The notes under the pieces were generated by a model, which saw only the letters and a program-made list of their open reading frames with translations, was not told where the DNA came from and made no database searches. From Hydrogenophaga sp. PBL-H3 (lineage in GTDB: Bacteria; Pseudomonadota; Gammaproteobacteria; Burkholderiales; Burkholderiaceae_C): DNA of 64,000 nucleotides. A program made the position numbers and the translations under genes. The stretch covers positions 3,224,001 to 3,288,000 of the forward strand of contig NZ_CP044972.1 in NCBI RefSeq assembly GCF_010104355.1, in the 5' to 3' direction. This document shows positions 17,902 through 27,003 of the stretch, piece by piece; positions within the stretch are counted from its first letter, which is position 1; each line of letters begins with the position of its first letter.

Positions 17902-18762
17902 ATGTCCTTGCCCCTTGCCCCCGTAGCCACGGCGCCGCGCGCTGCTGGTGCACCAACCCGGCCCAGGAAACGCTCCAACCTGTTCACCGTGCGCGCCGGC
18001 ATCTCGCGGCGCACCTATTGGGTGCTTGCGCTCACCGGGCTGTTCACCCCTTTGGTGCTCTGGGCGGCGGTGGGCCTGTGGGGCGGGATCGATCCGGTGT
18101 TCATGCCGGCCCCGCTGCAGGTGCTCACCAAGACCTGGACCTGGGCCACCGAGACCGGCCTGTTTGAAGACATGGGCATCAGCATCTACCGCGTGGTCGC
18201 GGGCTTTGTGCTGTCGGCCGTGATCGCGCTGCCGCTGGGGCTGTTGATCGGTTCGTTCCGCTCGGTGCAGGCGCTGCTGGAGCCGCTCACCGATTTCATC
18301 CGCTACATGCCGGCAGTGGCCTTCATTCCGCTGGTGATGCTGTGGGTGGGCATTGGCGAGGGTTCCAAGATCGCCATCATCTTCATCGGTACTTTTTTCC
18401 AGATGGTGCTGATGGTGGCCGAAGACGTGCGCCGCGTGCCGGCTGCGCAGGTGGAGGCGGCGCAGACCATGGGCGCGAGCCGCAGCGAGCTGATTGAAAA
18501 GGTGATCTTGCCGAGCGCCAAGCCCGCGCTGCTGGACACGCTGCGCATCACCATGGGCTGGGCCTGGACGTATCTGGTGGTGGCCGAGCTGGTGGCCGCC
18601 AACTCGGGCCTGGGCTACGCGATCCTGCGCGCGCAGCGCTTCCTGCAGACCGACACCATCTTCGCCGGGATCATCGTCATCGGCCTCATCGGGCTGGTCA
18701 CCGACCAGCTGTTCCGCTGGGGGCACCGCCGTGCCTTCCCATGGTTGTATTTGAAAGGCTGA
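17902..18762 (+). CDS. ABC transporter permease of the guanidine operon (taurine/nitrate-type)
   Basis: Inner-membrane subunit of an importer of the nitrate/taurine/aliphatic sulfonate group. 286 residues, starting MSLPLAPVATAPRAAGAPT after AGGAG. About six helices; the BPD_transp_1 domain spans roughly residues 90-275. The coupling motif for the ATPase is DVRRVPAAQVEAAQTMGASR with the following ELIEKVILPSAKPAL. It is the first gene after the riboswitch. In related operons a substrate-binding protein gene stands in this place; here none is found. Probable cargo is guanidine or a guanidino/urea-like compound, inferred from context only. Confidence 0.9.
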   Translation: MSLPLAPVATAPRAAGAPTRPRKRSNLFTVRAGISRRTYWVLALTGLFTPLVLWAAVGLWGGIDPVFMPAPLQVLTKTWTWATETGLFEDMGISIYRVVAGFVLSAVIALPLGLLIGSFRSVQALLEPLTDFIRYMPAVAFIPLVMLWVGIGEGSKIAIIFIGTFFQMVLMVAEDVRRVPAAQVEAAQTMGASRSELIEKVILPSAKPALLDTLRITMGWAWTYLVVAELVAANSGLGYAILRAQRFLQTDTIFAGIIVIGLIGLVTDQLFRWGHRRAFPWLYLKG

Positions 18763-18767
18763 GCCCC

Positions 18768-19613
18768 ATGAGCACCGCCCACATTCCCCTGCCCAAGATC
18801 GTCGTCCGCAGCCTCACCAAACGCTTTGACGGAGCCCCCATCAACGCGCTGGAAGGCATCAACCTCGACATCGCCGAAAACGAGTTCGTCACCTTTGTGG
18901 GTGCGTCGGGCTGCGGCAAGTCCACGTTGCTGCGCACCATCGGCGGGCTGGAAACACAAACCAGCGGCGACCTGCTCGTGGACGGCCGAGCGGTGGACGG
19001 CCCGGGCATCGACCGCGCCATGGTGTTCCAGCACTACAGCCTCTACCCGTGGATGACGGTGATGGAGAACATCAAGTTCTGCCGCCAGCTCAAGGCCCAC
19101 ACCCACGACAGCAGCTCGGCCGACGTGGAAGCCGCCTCGGGCCGGGCTGACGCGCTGTTGCGCCTCATGGGCCTGCAGCCGGTGGCCCACGCCTGGCCCA
19201 ACCAGCTCTCGGGCGGCATGCAGCAGCGCGTGGCGATTGCGCGCGCGCTGATGGGCCGGCCCGACGTGCTGTTGATGGACGAGCCCTTCGGCGCGCTCGA
19301 CGCACAAACCCGCGAGGTGATGCACGACCTGATCCGCTACGTGCACAAGCTGGAGAAAACCACCATCGTCTTCGTGACGCACGACGTGGAAGAAGCGCTG
19401 TATCTGGGTGGCCGTGTGGTGCTGATGGCGCCGCGCCCCGGGCGCATCGACACCGTGTACGACGTGCCCTTCGGCGACCAGCGCGTGCAGGACCTCAAGC
19501 ACGAGCCGGAGTTCGTGCGCCTCAAGCGCGACATCCTCGACCGCATCCGCGAGACCTCGGGCATGAAGACCGATCTGGAACAGCTGCAACGCCTTTCGGG
19601 CGTGGGCGTTTGA
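18768..19613 (+). CDS. ABC transporter ATP-binding protein of the guanidine operon
   Basis: Energises the preceding permease. 281 residues with Walker [17 protein letters not shown] (about residues 45-60), Q-loop [17 protein letters not shown], signature [15 protein letters not shown], Walker [13 protein letters not shown] and switch His in [17 protein letters not shown]. The order and spacing match the NrtD/SsuB/TauB group. ATG 18768 lies five bases beyond the permease stop; a longer start at 18741 overlaps the permease end. Confidence 0.94.
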   Translation: MSTAHIPLPKIVVRSLTKRFDGAPINALEGINLDIAENEFVTFVGASGCGKSTLLRTIGGLETQTSGDLLVDGRAVDGPGIDRAMVFQHYSLYPWMTVMENIKFCRQLKAHTHDSSSADVEAASGRADALLRLMGLQPVAHAWPNQLSGGMQQRVAIARALMGRPDVLLMDEPFGALDAQTREVMHDLIRYVHKLEKTTIVFVTHDVEEALYLGGRVVLMAPRPGRIDTVYDVPFGDQRVQDLKHEPEFVRLKRDILDRIRETSGMKTDLEQLQRLSGVGV

Positions 19614-19634
19614 CATTTCAAAGGAGACACAACC

Positions 19635-20468
19635 ATGAACCCACACGACATTGCCGACCCCTTGACCGTGGTGCCGCCCAACCCGCCGCAGGCCGCGCCG
19701 GTGGACGCACCCGCGCTGTGGCAACGCTTCCCCGCCGCCGCGCTGGAGGGCGTGGACACGGCCCGCACCATGTGGAGCGAGGTGGTGCCCGGCGGCAGCC
19801 ACTGGAGCTGGCGCATGCCGCGCGGCAGCGCCATCCGCTTTGTGGCGCTGGAGGCTGGGGCCAACGTGAGCCTGGTGCTCTACAGCGCCTTGGAAAAGCT
19901 GGAGCGCTACAACATGCCCGACAGCCTGAAGGCGCAGCACACGGCGCACTACACACAAGGCCATGTGCTCATGAGCGACATGGGCCGCAGCATGGCCAGC
20001 TTCACGGCCGACAGTCTGGGCTGGCACGACCCGCTGGGCGCCCTGCTGGACGCCGAACTGATGCAGGAGAAATACGGCGAGAAGCGCTACGAGCACGCGC
20101 GCAACGCCATGCACCGATCCGGCAAAGACGGCCTGCTGATCGAGATCGGCAAATACGGCCTCACCAAGCGCGACCTCATCGCGCCGGTGAATCTGTTCAG
20201 CAAGGTGGGTGTGGACGCGCAGGGCCGTTTTGCCTTTGTGCCCGAGCACGCCAAGGCCGGTGATTTTGTGGAGATGCGCTTCGACATGGATGTGGTCCTG
20301 GCCATGAGCACCGCACCCCACGGGCTGGACACCGCGCCCGCCTACAGCCCGAAGAAAGTGGGCCTGCTGGCCTGGCGCTGCGGAGCCGCGCCAGAGAACG
20401 ACGTGTGCCGCGCCTTCCGCCCGGAAAACGCGCGCGCCCTGCACAACACCGACATGCTGTACCTGTGA
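19635..20468 (+). CDS. Carboxyguanidine deiminase subunit (formerly urea carboxylase-associated protein 2, DUF1989)
   Basis: One of two related proteins that together convert carboxyguanidine to allophanate in the guanidine carboxylase pathway. 277 residues with the DUF1989 segments [20 protein letters not shown], CHexpected-type metal positions not obvious, and [19 protein letters not shown] followed by [18 protein letters not shown] strong ribosome site AAAGGAG precedes the ATG. It lies 21 bases after the ABC ATPase and 10 bases before the second subunit. Older annotations of this family name it after urea carboxylase; the pathway was later shown to act on guanidine, and the riboswitch here supports that. 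Confidence 0.87.
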   Translation: MNPHDIADPLTVVPPNPPQAAPVDAPALWQRFPAAALEGVDTARTMWSEVVPGGSHWSWRMPRGSAIRFVALEAGANVSLVLYSALEKLERYNMPDSLKAQHTAHYTQGHVLMSDMGRSMASFTADSLGWHDPLGALLDAELMQEKYGEKRYEHARNAMHRSGKDGLLIEIGKYGLTKRDLIAPVNLFSKVGVDAQGRFAFVPEHAKAGDFVEMRFDMDVVLAMSTAPHGLDTAPAYSPKKVGLLAWRCGAAPENDVCRAFRPENARALHNTDMLYL

Positions 20469-20478
20469 GGAGCACACG

Positions 20479-21144
20479 ATGAACACCACCGCCACCGACA
20501 TCCGCATTCTCGAAAGCAGCCTCGACCCAGCCCAAGCCGTGATGAACCAGCGCCACCCCGCCGGCGAGCCCATCCTGTTTGAAGTCAAGCGCGGGCAAAC
20601 GCTGCGCATCGTGGACCTGGAGGGCAACCAGGCCGCCGACGTGCTGTTCTACAACCGCCACGACCCGGCCGAGCACTACAGCGCCACCAACACCATGCAG
20701 CGCCAGGGCGGCATCTACCTCACCACCGGCTCGGTGATCCGCAGCAACGACGGCCGCGCCATGCTCACCATCGTGGCCGACACCTGCGGCCGCCACGACA
20801 CGCTGGGCGGCGCCTGCGCGGCCGAGAGCAACACGGTGCGCTACGCGCTGCAGAAGAAGTTCATGCACAGCTGCCGAGACAACTACCTGATCGCCCTGCA
20901 ACACGCCGATGTGGGCCTGGGCAAACGCGACCTGGTGCCCAACATCAACTTCTTCATGAACGTGCCCGTCACGGCCGACGGCGCGCTGAGTTTTGAAGAC
21001 GGCGTGTCGGGCCCGGGGAAGTACGTGGAGATGCGGGCGGAGATGGATGTGTGGGTGTTGATCAGCAACTGCCCGCAGTTGAACAACCCGTGCAACGCCT
21101 ACAACCCCACGCCGATCCAGCTCCTGGTCTGGGACCCGGTCTGA
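20479..21144 (+). CDS. Carboxyguanidine deiminase subunit (formerly urea carboxylase-associated protein 1, DUF1989)
   Basis: Partner of the preceding protein. 221 residues of DUF1989 type: [20 protein letters not shown], then [39 protein letters not shown] with clustered Cys and His residues that could bind a metal, and [13 protein letters not shown]. The end [19 protein letters not shown] is shared in pattern with the first subunit, consistent with a duplicated pair forming a heteromer. GAGGAG lies seven bases before the ATG. Co-transcribed with guanidine carboxylase. Confidence 0.87.
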   Translation: MNTTATDIRILESSLDPAQAVMNQRHPAGEPILFEVKRGQTLRIVDLEGNQAADVLFYNRHDPAEHYSATNTMQRQGGIYLTTGSVIRSNDGRAMLTIVADTCGRHDTLGGACAAESNTVRYALQKKFMHSCRDNYLIALQHADVGLGKRDLVPNINFFMNVPVTADGALSFEDGVSGPGKYVEMRAEMDVWVLISNCPQLNNPCNAYNPTPIQLLVWDPV

Positions 21145-21232
21145 ACCTTCGCCGATGCGCGCAGCGGGACGACCCGCTGCCGCAAGACCCCTTCGCAGGA
21201 CGGCCTGCCCTCTTCGATCCAAGGTTCCCCCC

Positions 21233-24200
21233 ATGTTCAGCAAGGTCCTGATTGCCAACCGAGGCGCCATTGCCTGCCGCATCATCCGCACGCTCAAAAC
21301 CCTGGGCGTGCAGAGCGTGGCCGTGTACTCCGAAGCCGACGCGCAGGCCCGCCATGTGCGCGAGGCCGACGAGGCTTACCTGCTAGGTCCAGCCCCAGCG
21401 GCCGAGAGTTATTTGCGCGCCGACCGCATCCTGCAAATCGCCAAAGACTGCGACGCGCAGGCCATCCACCCCGGCTACGGTTTTCTCTCCGAGAACCCGG
21501 CGTTTGCCGAAGCCTGCGAGGCTGCGGGCATCGCCTTCATCGGCCCCGCGCCCGAGCAGATGCGCGCCTTTGGCCTCAAGCACACGGCGCGAGATCTGGC
21601 CGAGCAGCGCGGTGTGCCGCTGCTGCCGGGCTCGGGCCTGTTGACCGATCTCGCACAGGCGCAGAGCGAAGCCTCGCGCGTGGGTTTCCCGGTCATGCTC
21701 AAGAGCACGGCGGGCGGCGGCGGCATCGGCATGCGGCTGGTGTGGAACGCGGCCGAGCTCACCGACGCCTTCGACTCGGTGGGCCGCATGGCACAGGCCA
21801 ACTTCAAGGACGCGGGCCTGTTCATCGAAAAATACGTGGAGCAGGCGCGGCACATCGAGGTGCAGGTGTTTGGCGACGGCGTGGGCGGCGTGATCGCGCT
21901 CGGCGAGCGCGACTGTTCGGTGCAGCGGCGCAACCAGAAGGTGATTGAAGAAACGCCCGCGCCGGGCCTGAGCGACGCACAGCGCAGCGAGCTGCACGCC
22001 ACCGCCGTGCGGCTGGCGCAGGCGGTGAACTACCGCTCCGCCGGCACGGTGGAGTTTGTGTACGACGCGTCCACTGGCGAGTTCTATTTCCTTGAAGTGA
22101 ATACGCGCCTGCAGGTGGAGCACGGCGTGACCGAGCAGGTGTGTGGCGTGGACCTGGTGGCGTGGATGCTGCAACTCGCGGCCGGCGATTTGCCAACTTT
22201 GCACACGCTGCAACCCACGCCACAAGGTGCGTCGATCCAGGTGCGGCTGTACGCCGAAGACCCGGCGAAAAACTTCCAACCGAGTGCAGGCCTGCTCACG
22301 GAGGTGGTGTTTCCTGCAGACGCCCGCTTGGACAGCTGGGTGGAGCGCGGCACCGAGGTGCCCGCCTGGTACGACCCGATGCTGGCCAAGCTGATCGTGA
22401 CCGCCGACACGCGCGAAGCAGCGCTGAAAAAGATGGAAGACGCGCTGGACGCCACGCGCCTGGCCGGCATCGAAACCAACCTGGGCTACCTGCGCCAGGT
22501 GGTGCGCGACCCGGTGTTTCGCACCGGCAAACAGGTCACGCGTTTTCTCTCCACCTTCGCCTACCGCCCGGCCACCATCGACGTGATCGAACCGGGTGTG
22601 CAGACCTCGGTGCAGGACTGGCCGGGCCGCCAAGGCTACTGGGACGTGGGTGTGCCGCCCAGCGGCCCGATGGACATGCATGCCCACCGCGCGGCCAACG
22701 CGCTGGTGGGCAATACGAGCGACGCGGCCGCGCTGGAGATCACGCTGGCCGGACCCACGTTGCGCTTCAACACCGCCACGGTGGTGGCCGTGACGGGTGC
22801 GCCAGCCAAGCTGACGCTGAATGGCGAGGCCGTGCCGATGTGGCAAGCCATTCAGGTGCCCGCTGGTGGCCTGCTCGCCGTGGGCCGTTGCGAACACGGC
22901 GTTCGCCTCGCGCTGGCGGTGGCGGGTGGGCTCGACGTGCCGCTCTACCTGGGCAGCCGCAGCACCTTCACGCTGGGGCAGTTTGGTGGGCATGCGGGGC
23001 GGCATTTGCGCACGGGGGATGTGCTGCACCTCGCTGATCCAGTTCGGGCTGAGCTCCCTTCCGTTCGGGCTGAGCCTGTCGAAGCCCAGCGCGCGCAAAC
23101 CCTTCGACAAGCTCAGGGCGAACGGCTGGAGGTCCCCGAGTACACACACCACTGGGACATCAAGGTCCTTTACGGACCACACGGCGCACCCGACTTCTTC
23201 ACGCCCGACGACATCACGATGTTCTTCGGCACCGACTGGAAGATCCACCACAACAGCAGCCGCACAGGTGTTCGCCTCATCGGCCCCAAACCCCAATGGG
23301 CGCGCACCGACGGCGGCGAGGCGGGGCTGCACCCGTCCAACATCCACGACAACGCCTACGCCATCGGCGCGATCGACTTCACCGGCGACATGCCGGTGAT
23401 CCTCGGGCCCGATGGCCCCAGCCTGGGCGGCTTCGTGTGCCCGGCCGTGGTGCTGCACGACGAACTGTGGAAGCTCGGCCAGCTGCGCCCCGGAGACACC
23501 GTGCGCTTTCACCGCCAGGCCGGCTCGCCAGCGAGCCCCGTGCTCGACGACCGCGCGGCGCAAGGCGACCGCCCGCGCCGCGTGATCCGCCAGGCCGGCG
23601 ACCGCTATGTGCTCATCGAGTTCGGCCCGCTCACGCTGGACCTGGAACTGCGCATGCGCGTGCAGGCGCTGCTGCACGGCCTGAAAGCACGGGAACTGAA
23701 AGGAGTGATCGACCTCACCCCGGGCATCCGTTCGCTGCAGGTGCACTTCGACCCAACCCTGCTGCCGCGCGACGCGTTGCTCCAGATCATCAGCGAGGCA
23801 GACGACGCGCTGCCGCCGGTGGACGAAATGGTGGTGCCCTCGCGCACCGTGGTGCTGCCGCTGAGCTGGGACGACCCGCAGACCAAGCTGGCCATCGAGA
23901 AGTACATGCAGTCGGTGCGGCCCGATGCGCCCTGGTGCCCGAGCAACATCGAATTCATCCGCCGCATCAACGGGCTGGACTCGATCGAGGACGTGTTCAA
24001 CATCGTGTTCGATGCGCGCTATCTGGTGCTGGGCCTGGGCGATGTGTACCTGGGCGCGCCGGTGGCAACTCCCTTGGACCCGCGCCACCGCCTCGTGACC
24101 ACCAAGTACAACCCGGCGCGCACCTGGACGCCAGAGAACGCGGTGGGCATTGGTGGCGCCTACCTCTGCGTGTATGGCATGGAAGGCCCGGGCGGCTACC

Positions 24201-24805
24201 AGTTTGTGGGCCGCACGCTGCAGATGTGGAACCGCTGGCGCCACGGCGCGCCGGGCACGCCGTTCGAGCAGCCCTGGCTGCTGCGCTTTTTCGACCAGAT
24301 CCGCTTCGAGCCGGTGAGCGAAGACGCGCTGAAGACCATCCGCGCCAATTTCCCGCACGGCGGCCACGCGCTGCGCACCGAAGACGGCACGTTCAGCCTC
24401 AAGGACTACAGGCGCTTCCTCAACGAGAACGCCGAGAGCATCACCAGCTTCAAAGCCAGGCAACAGGCCGCGTTTGAAGCCGAGCGCGATCGCTGGGTCG
24501 CCGCCGGGCAAAACGACTTCAGCAGCGACGATGCGGCGGCCAGCGCGGGTGTGGCCGACGAAGTCGACCTGCCCGAGGGCGGGCGCCTGCTGGCCACCAG
24601 CGTGCCGGGCAATGTGTGGAAGGTCTCCGTGAGCGTGGGCCAGCAGGTGCAGGCCGGCGACGTGCTGCTGGTGATCGAGTCCATGAAGATGGAATTCAAC
24701 TTGCTTGCACCGGCCAATGCCACGGTGCACAGCCTCATGTGCGCGCAGGGCGGTGCGGTGTCGGCCGGGCAGAACGTGCTGGTGCTGATCGACGAAGCCG
24801 TCTGA
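21233..24805 (+). CDS. Guanidine carboxylase (annotated in older work as urea carboxylase), biotin-dependent
   Basis: Carboxylates guanidine with bicarbonate and ATP to carboxyguanidine. 1190 residues in one chain: biotin carboxylase domain (residues 1-450, [47 protein letters not shown]), AHS2/PxpC-like part (about 475-790, [20 protein letters not shown]), AHS1/PxpB-like part (about 790-1000, [19 protein letters not shown]), and a C-terminal biotinyl domain with [10 protein letters not shown], the acceptor Lys near 1152. The riboswitch and deiminase neighbours argue for guanidine over urea. A REP-like inverted repeat is embedded in frame near residues 603-632. An upstream in-frame start at 21155 lacks family sequence. 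Start chosen at ATG 21233, nine bases after AAGG. Confidence 0.93.
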   Translation: MFSKVLIANRGAIACRIIRTLKTLGVQSVAVYSEADAQARHVREADEAYLLGPAPAAESYLRADRILQIAKDCDAQAIHPGYGFLSENPAFAEACEAAGIAFIGPAPEQMRAFGLKHTARDLAEQRGVPLLPGSGLLTDLAQAQSEASRVGFPVMLKSTAGGGGIGMRLVWNAAELTDAFDSVGRMAQANFKDAGLFIEKYVEQARHIEVQVFGDGVGGVIALGERDCSVQRRNQKVIEETPAPGLSDAQRSELHATAVRLAQAVNYRSAGTVEFVYDASTGEFYFLEVNTRLQVEHGVTEQVCGVDLVAWMLQLAAGDLPTLHTLQPTPQGASIQVRLYAEDPAKNFQPSAGLLTEVVFPADARLDSWVERGTEVPAWYDPMLAKLIVTADTREAALKKMEDALDATRLAGIETNLGYLRQVVRDPVFRTGKQVTRFLSTFAYRPATIDVIEPGVQTSVQDWPGRQGYWDVGVPPSGPMDMHAHRAANALVGNTSDAAALEITLAGPTLRFNTATVVAVTGAPAKLTLNGEAVPMWQAIQVPAGGLLAVGRCEHGVRLALAVAGGLDVPLYLGSRSTFTLGQFGGHAGRHLRTGDVLHLADPVRAELPSVRAEPVEAQRAQTLRQAQGERLEVPEYTHHWDIKVLYGPHGAPDFFTPDDITMFFGTDWKIHHNSSRTGVRLIGPKPQWARTDGGEAGLHPSNIHDNAYAIGAIDFTGDMPVILGPDGPSLGGFVCPAVVLHDELWKLGQLRPGDTVRFHRQAGSPASPVLDDRAAQGDRPRRVIRQAGDRYVLIEFGPLTLDLELRMRVQALLHGLKARELKGVIDLTPGIRSLQVHFDPTLLPRDALLQIISEADDALPPVDEMVVPSRTVVLPLSWDDPQTKLAIEKYMQSVRPDAPWCPSNIEFIRRINGLDSIEDVFNIVFDARYLVLGLGDVYLGAPVATPLDPRHRLVTTKYNPARTWTPENAVGIGGAYLCVYGMEGPGGYQFVGRTLQMWNRWRHGAPGTPFEQPWLLRFFDQIRFEPVSEDALKTIRANFPHGGHALRTEDGTFSLKDYRRFLNENAESITSFKARQQAAFEAERDRWVAAGQNDFSSDDAAASAGVADEVDLPEGGRLLATSVPGNVWKVSVSVGQQVQAGDVLLVIESMKMEFNLLAPANATVHSLMCAQGGAVSAGQNVLVLIDEAV
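23061..23125. repeat. REP-like inverted repeat embedded in the guanidine carboxylase gene
   Basis: CCGTTCGGGCTGAGCCTG at 23061 and its partner CAAGCTCAGGGCGAACGG ending at 23125 form a near-perfect inverted pair. A decayed third copy (AGTTCGGGCTGAGCTCCC) starts at 23041. The frame stays open, giving residues such as [20 protein letters not shown] in a loop of the AHS2-like part. The same core occurs at 52634-52657. Confidence 0.85.
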
Positions 24806-24833
24806 ACTGTCAGAACAACAACGGAGTGTTTCC

Positions 24834-26672
24834 ATGTCCTTGAACCAATTGTCTTTCGACCTCGCCAGCCTGCAAGCCGCCTACCGCAGCGGCACCACCG
24901 TGCGCGCGGTGGTGGCCGAGTCGCTGGCGCGCTGCCGCACCGACACGCACCACGCCTTCATCCATGTGCTGACTGACGCCGAGGTAGCGCCCCACGTGGC
25001 CCGGCTCGACGGCGTGGACCCGGCCAGCCTGCCGCTGTTCGGTGTGCCGTTCGTGATCAAGGACAACATCGACCTGGCCGGCGTGCCCACCACCGCCGGC
25101 TGCCCCGAATTTGCCTACACGCCCACCGAGAGCGCCTTCCTCATCCAGCAGCTCATGGCGGCTGGTGCGGTGCCGGTGGGCAAGGCCAACCTCGACCAGT
25201 TCGCCACCGGGCTCAACGGCACCCGCTCGCCGTATGGCGCGTGTCAGAACGCGTTTGATCCGGACTTCATCTCGGGCGGTTCCAGCTCGGGCTCGGCGGT
25301 GTCGGTGGCCAAGGGCTGTGCCACGTTTTCGCTGGGCACCGACACCGCCGGCTCGGGACGTGTGCCGGCTTCGTTCAACAACCTGGTGGGCCTCAAGCCC
25401 ACGCTGGGCCTGCTCTCGGGCACGGGCATGGTGCCGGCCTGCCGTTCGCTGGACACGGTGAGCATCTTTGCGCTGACGGCGGGCGACGTGCAGGCCGTGC
25501 TGGGCGCTGCGGCGGCGTTTGATGCGAGCGACGCCTACAGCCGCGCAGCCCAGCCCTTCGGTGTGGATTTTTCTTCGGGTGATTTCCGCTTCGGCGTGCC
25601 GCGCGCGCAAGACCTGGAGTTCTTCGGCAACACCGCCGCGGCGCAACTGTTCGCCACGTCGGTGGCGCGGCTCAAAGCGCTGGGCGGCACGCCGGTCGAG
25701 GTCGACCTCACGCCGTTCCTCGAAGCCGCGCGCCTGCTCTACGACGGACCGTGGGTGGCCGAGCGTTTTGTCGCCATCCAGGACTTCATCAACGCGCAGC
25801 CCGAGGCCGTGTTTCCCCCGGTGCGCACCATCATCGAAGGTGGTCGAGGCGTGACCGGCGCCCAGGCTTTTGCAGCGAGCTACCGCCTCAAGGCGCTCAA
25901 GCGCGCGTGTGATGCCGTGTGGAACAGCATCGACTGCCTGCTCACCCCCACCGCCGGCACCCTCTACCGCATCGCCGACATGCAGGCCGATCCGATCCAG
26001 CTCAACTCCAACCTGGGCCGCTACACCAACTTCATGAACCTGCTGGACTACAGCGCGGTGGCCGTGCCCTCGGGCTTTCTGGAAGGCGGCCCCGCGCAAG
26101 GCCTGCCCTGGGGCGTGACGCTGGCGGCGCCCGCGTTCAAGGACATCGCGCTGCTGCGCCTGGCCGACCGCTTCCACCGCGCCGAGGCCTTCACGCTGGG
26201 CGCCACGCCCACACCGCTGGCCAGCACCCCCGCGTGCACAGGCCTGCCCTCGGGCGAGGTGGGCGTGGCCGGCAGCGGCACCGTGCGCGTGGCAGTGTGC
26301 GGCGCCCACCTCTCGGGCCTGCCTCTGAACCACCAGCTCACCTCGCGTGGCGCGCGCCTTGTCGGCAGTCCACATTCGGCCCCCGACTACCAGCTGCACG
26401 CGCTGGCTGGTGGTCCGGTGCAGAGGCCCGGCATGGTGCGCGTGGCCGAGGGTGGCTCGGCCATTGCGCTGGAGGTGTGGGAGCTGCCTGCGGCCCACTT
26501 CGGCAGCTTCGTGGCGGGCATCCCGGCACCGCTGGGCATCGGCAAGGTGAAGCTGGCCGATGGCAGCGAGGTGCCCGGGTTCATCTGCGAGGGCATCGGC
26601 ATCGCGGGTGCCACCGACATCACGCGGTTCGGCGGCTGGCGGGCCTGGCTGGCAGCGGGCGCGCCGCGCTGA
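24834..26672 (+). CDS. atzF: Allophanate hydrolase
   Basis: Hydrolyses allophanate to ammonia and carbon dioxide, the last step of the guanidine pathway. 612 residues: N-terminal amidase-signature domain (about 1-440) with the Lys in PFVIKDNIDLAG, cis-Ser in SGGSSSGSAVSVAKG and nucleophile Ser in GTDTAGSGRVPASFNN; C-terminal domain (about 460-612) typical of AtzF, with RVAVCGAHLSGLPLNHQL. GGAG precedes the ATG. It is the last gene of the operon, 28 bases after guanidine carboxylase. No clear terminator follows before the convergent small ORF. Confidence 0.94.
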   Translation: MSLNQLSFDLASLQAAYRSGTTVRAVVAESLARCRTDTHHAFIHVLTDAEVAPHVARLDGVDPASLPLFGVPFVIKDNIDLAGVPTTAGCPEFAYTPTESAFLIQQLMAAGAVPVGKANLDQFATGLNGTRSPYGACQNAFDPDFISGGSSSGSAVSVAKGCATFSLGTDTAGSGRVPASFNNLVGLKPTLGLLSGTGMVPACRSLDTVSIFALTAGDVQAVLGAAAAFDASDAYSRAAQPFGVDFSSGDFRFGVPRAQDLEFFGNTAAAQLFATSVARLKALGGTPVEVDLTPFLEAARLLYDGPWVAERFVAIQDFINAQPEAVFPPVRTIIEGGRGVTGAQAFAASYRLKALKRACDAVWNSIDCLLTPTAGTLYRIADMQADPIQLNSNLGRYTNFMNLLDYSAVAVPSGFLEGGPAQGLPWGVTLAAPAFKDIALLRLADRFHRAEAFTLGATPTPLASTPACTGLPSGEVGVAGSGTVRVAVCGAHLSGLPLNHQLTSRGARLVGSPHSAPDYQLHALAGGPVQRPGMVRVAEGGSAIALEVWELPAAHFGSFVAGIPAPLGIGKVKLADGSEVPGFICEGIGIAGATDITRFGGWRAWLAAGAPR

Positions 26673-26715
26673 AGCGCGGGTCGTTCACACGCGCATTGGA
26701 CAGGCGACGCGGTTT

Positions 26716-26868
26716 TCAATAGTAAGGAACGACACGGTTGGGCCGCTCCGCCTGGCGGCACGCCGACTGCCACAAGGACAGCAGGGCGCGAACGATGCGC
26801 GATGTGGCCGGCCGGATGGCGACAGCGGTGTGCGTCGCCTGCTCGACGGGAAAAGACAGTTGAGCCAT
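26716..26868 (-). CDS. Small uncharacterised protein with strong ribosome site (possibly DUF1127-like)
   Basis: 50 residues: MAQLSFPVEQATHTAVAIRP, then a basic amphipathic helix RIVRALLSLWQSACRQAERP and the tail NRVVPYY. TGGAGG stands five bases before the ATG at 26868, one of the best ribosome sites in the window. The L-x-x-L-W-x-x-x-x-R pattern recalls the short DUF1127 (YjiS) helices, but the rest does not fit, so this is only a suggestion. It lies downstream of the hydrolase-LuxR gene on the same strand, with two GGGAC-type dyads between them. Confidence 0.55.
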   Translation of the reverse strand: MAQLSFPVEQATHTAVAIRPATSRIVRALLSLWQSACRQAERPNRVVPYY

Positions 26869-26932
26869 GTTGACCTCCAGAACGGATGCATTCCGTGAGG
26901 TCCATTGCACCGGAGAACGGCACGGCTGGCGC

Positions 26933-27000
26933 GGGGCAGGTGTCCCGGGACCGCGCCGGGTCGGCGCGCAAACCAGCCTGGAAACCGGGACGGGTGTCCC
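26933..27000. promoter_or_regulatory. Two GGGAC-N4-GTCCC-type dyads upstream of the small ORF
   Basis: GGGACGGGTGTCCC (26987-27000) has perfect five-base arms; GGGGCAGGTGTCCC (26933-26946) is the same site with two changes. They are 54 bases apart between the LuxR-fusion stop and the small ORF. This is a pattern expected of a dimeric regulator, possibly the neighbouring LuxR-type protein. Confidence 0.4.
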
Positions 27001-27003
27001 GCG

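Noticed and set aside
21383-24835. Minus-strand open frame of 1150 codons
   Set aside because: Exact antisense shadow of guanidine carboxylase, without ribosome site or motifs.
26673-26715. Possible terminator between atzF and the small ORF
   Set aside because: No stem with a T-run could be drawn in these bases on either strand.
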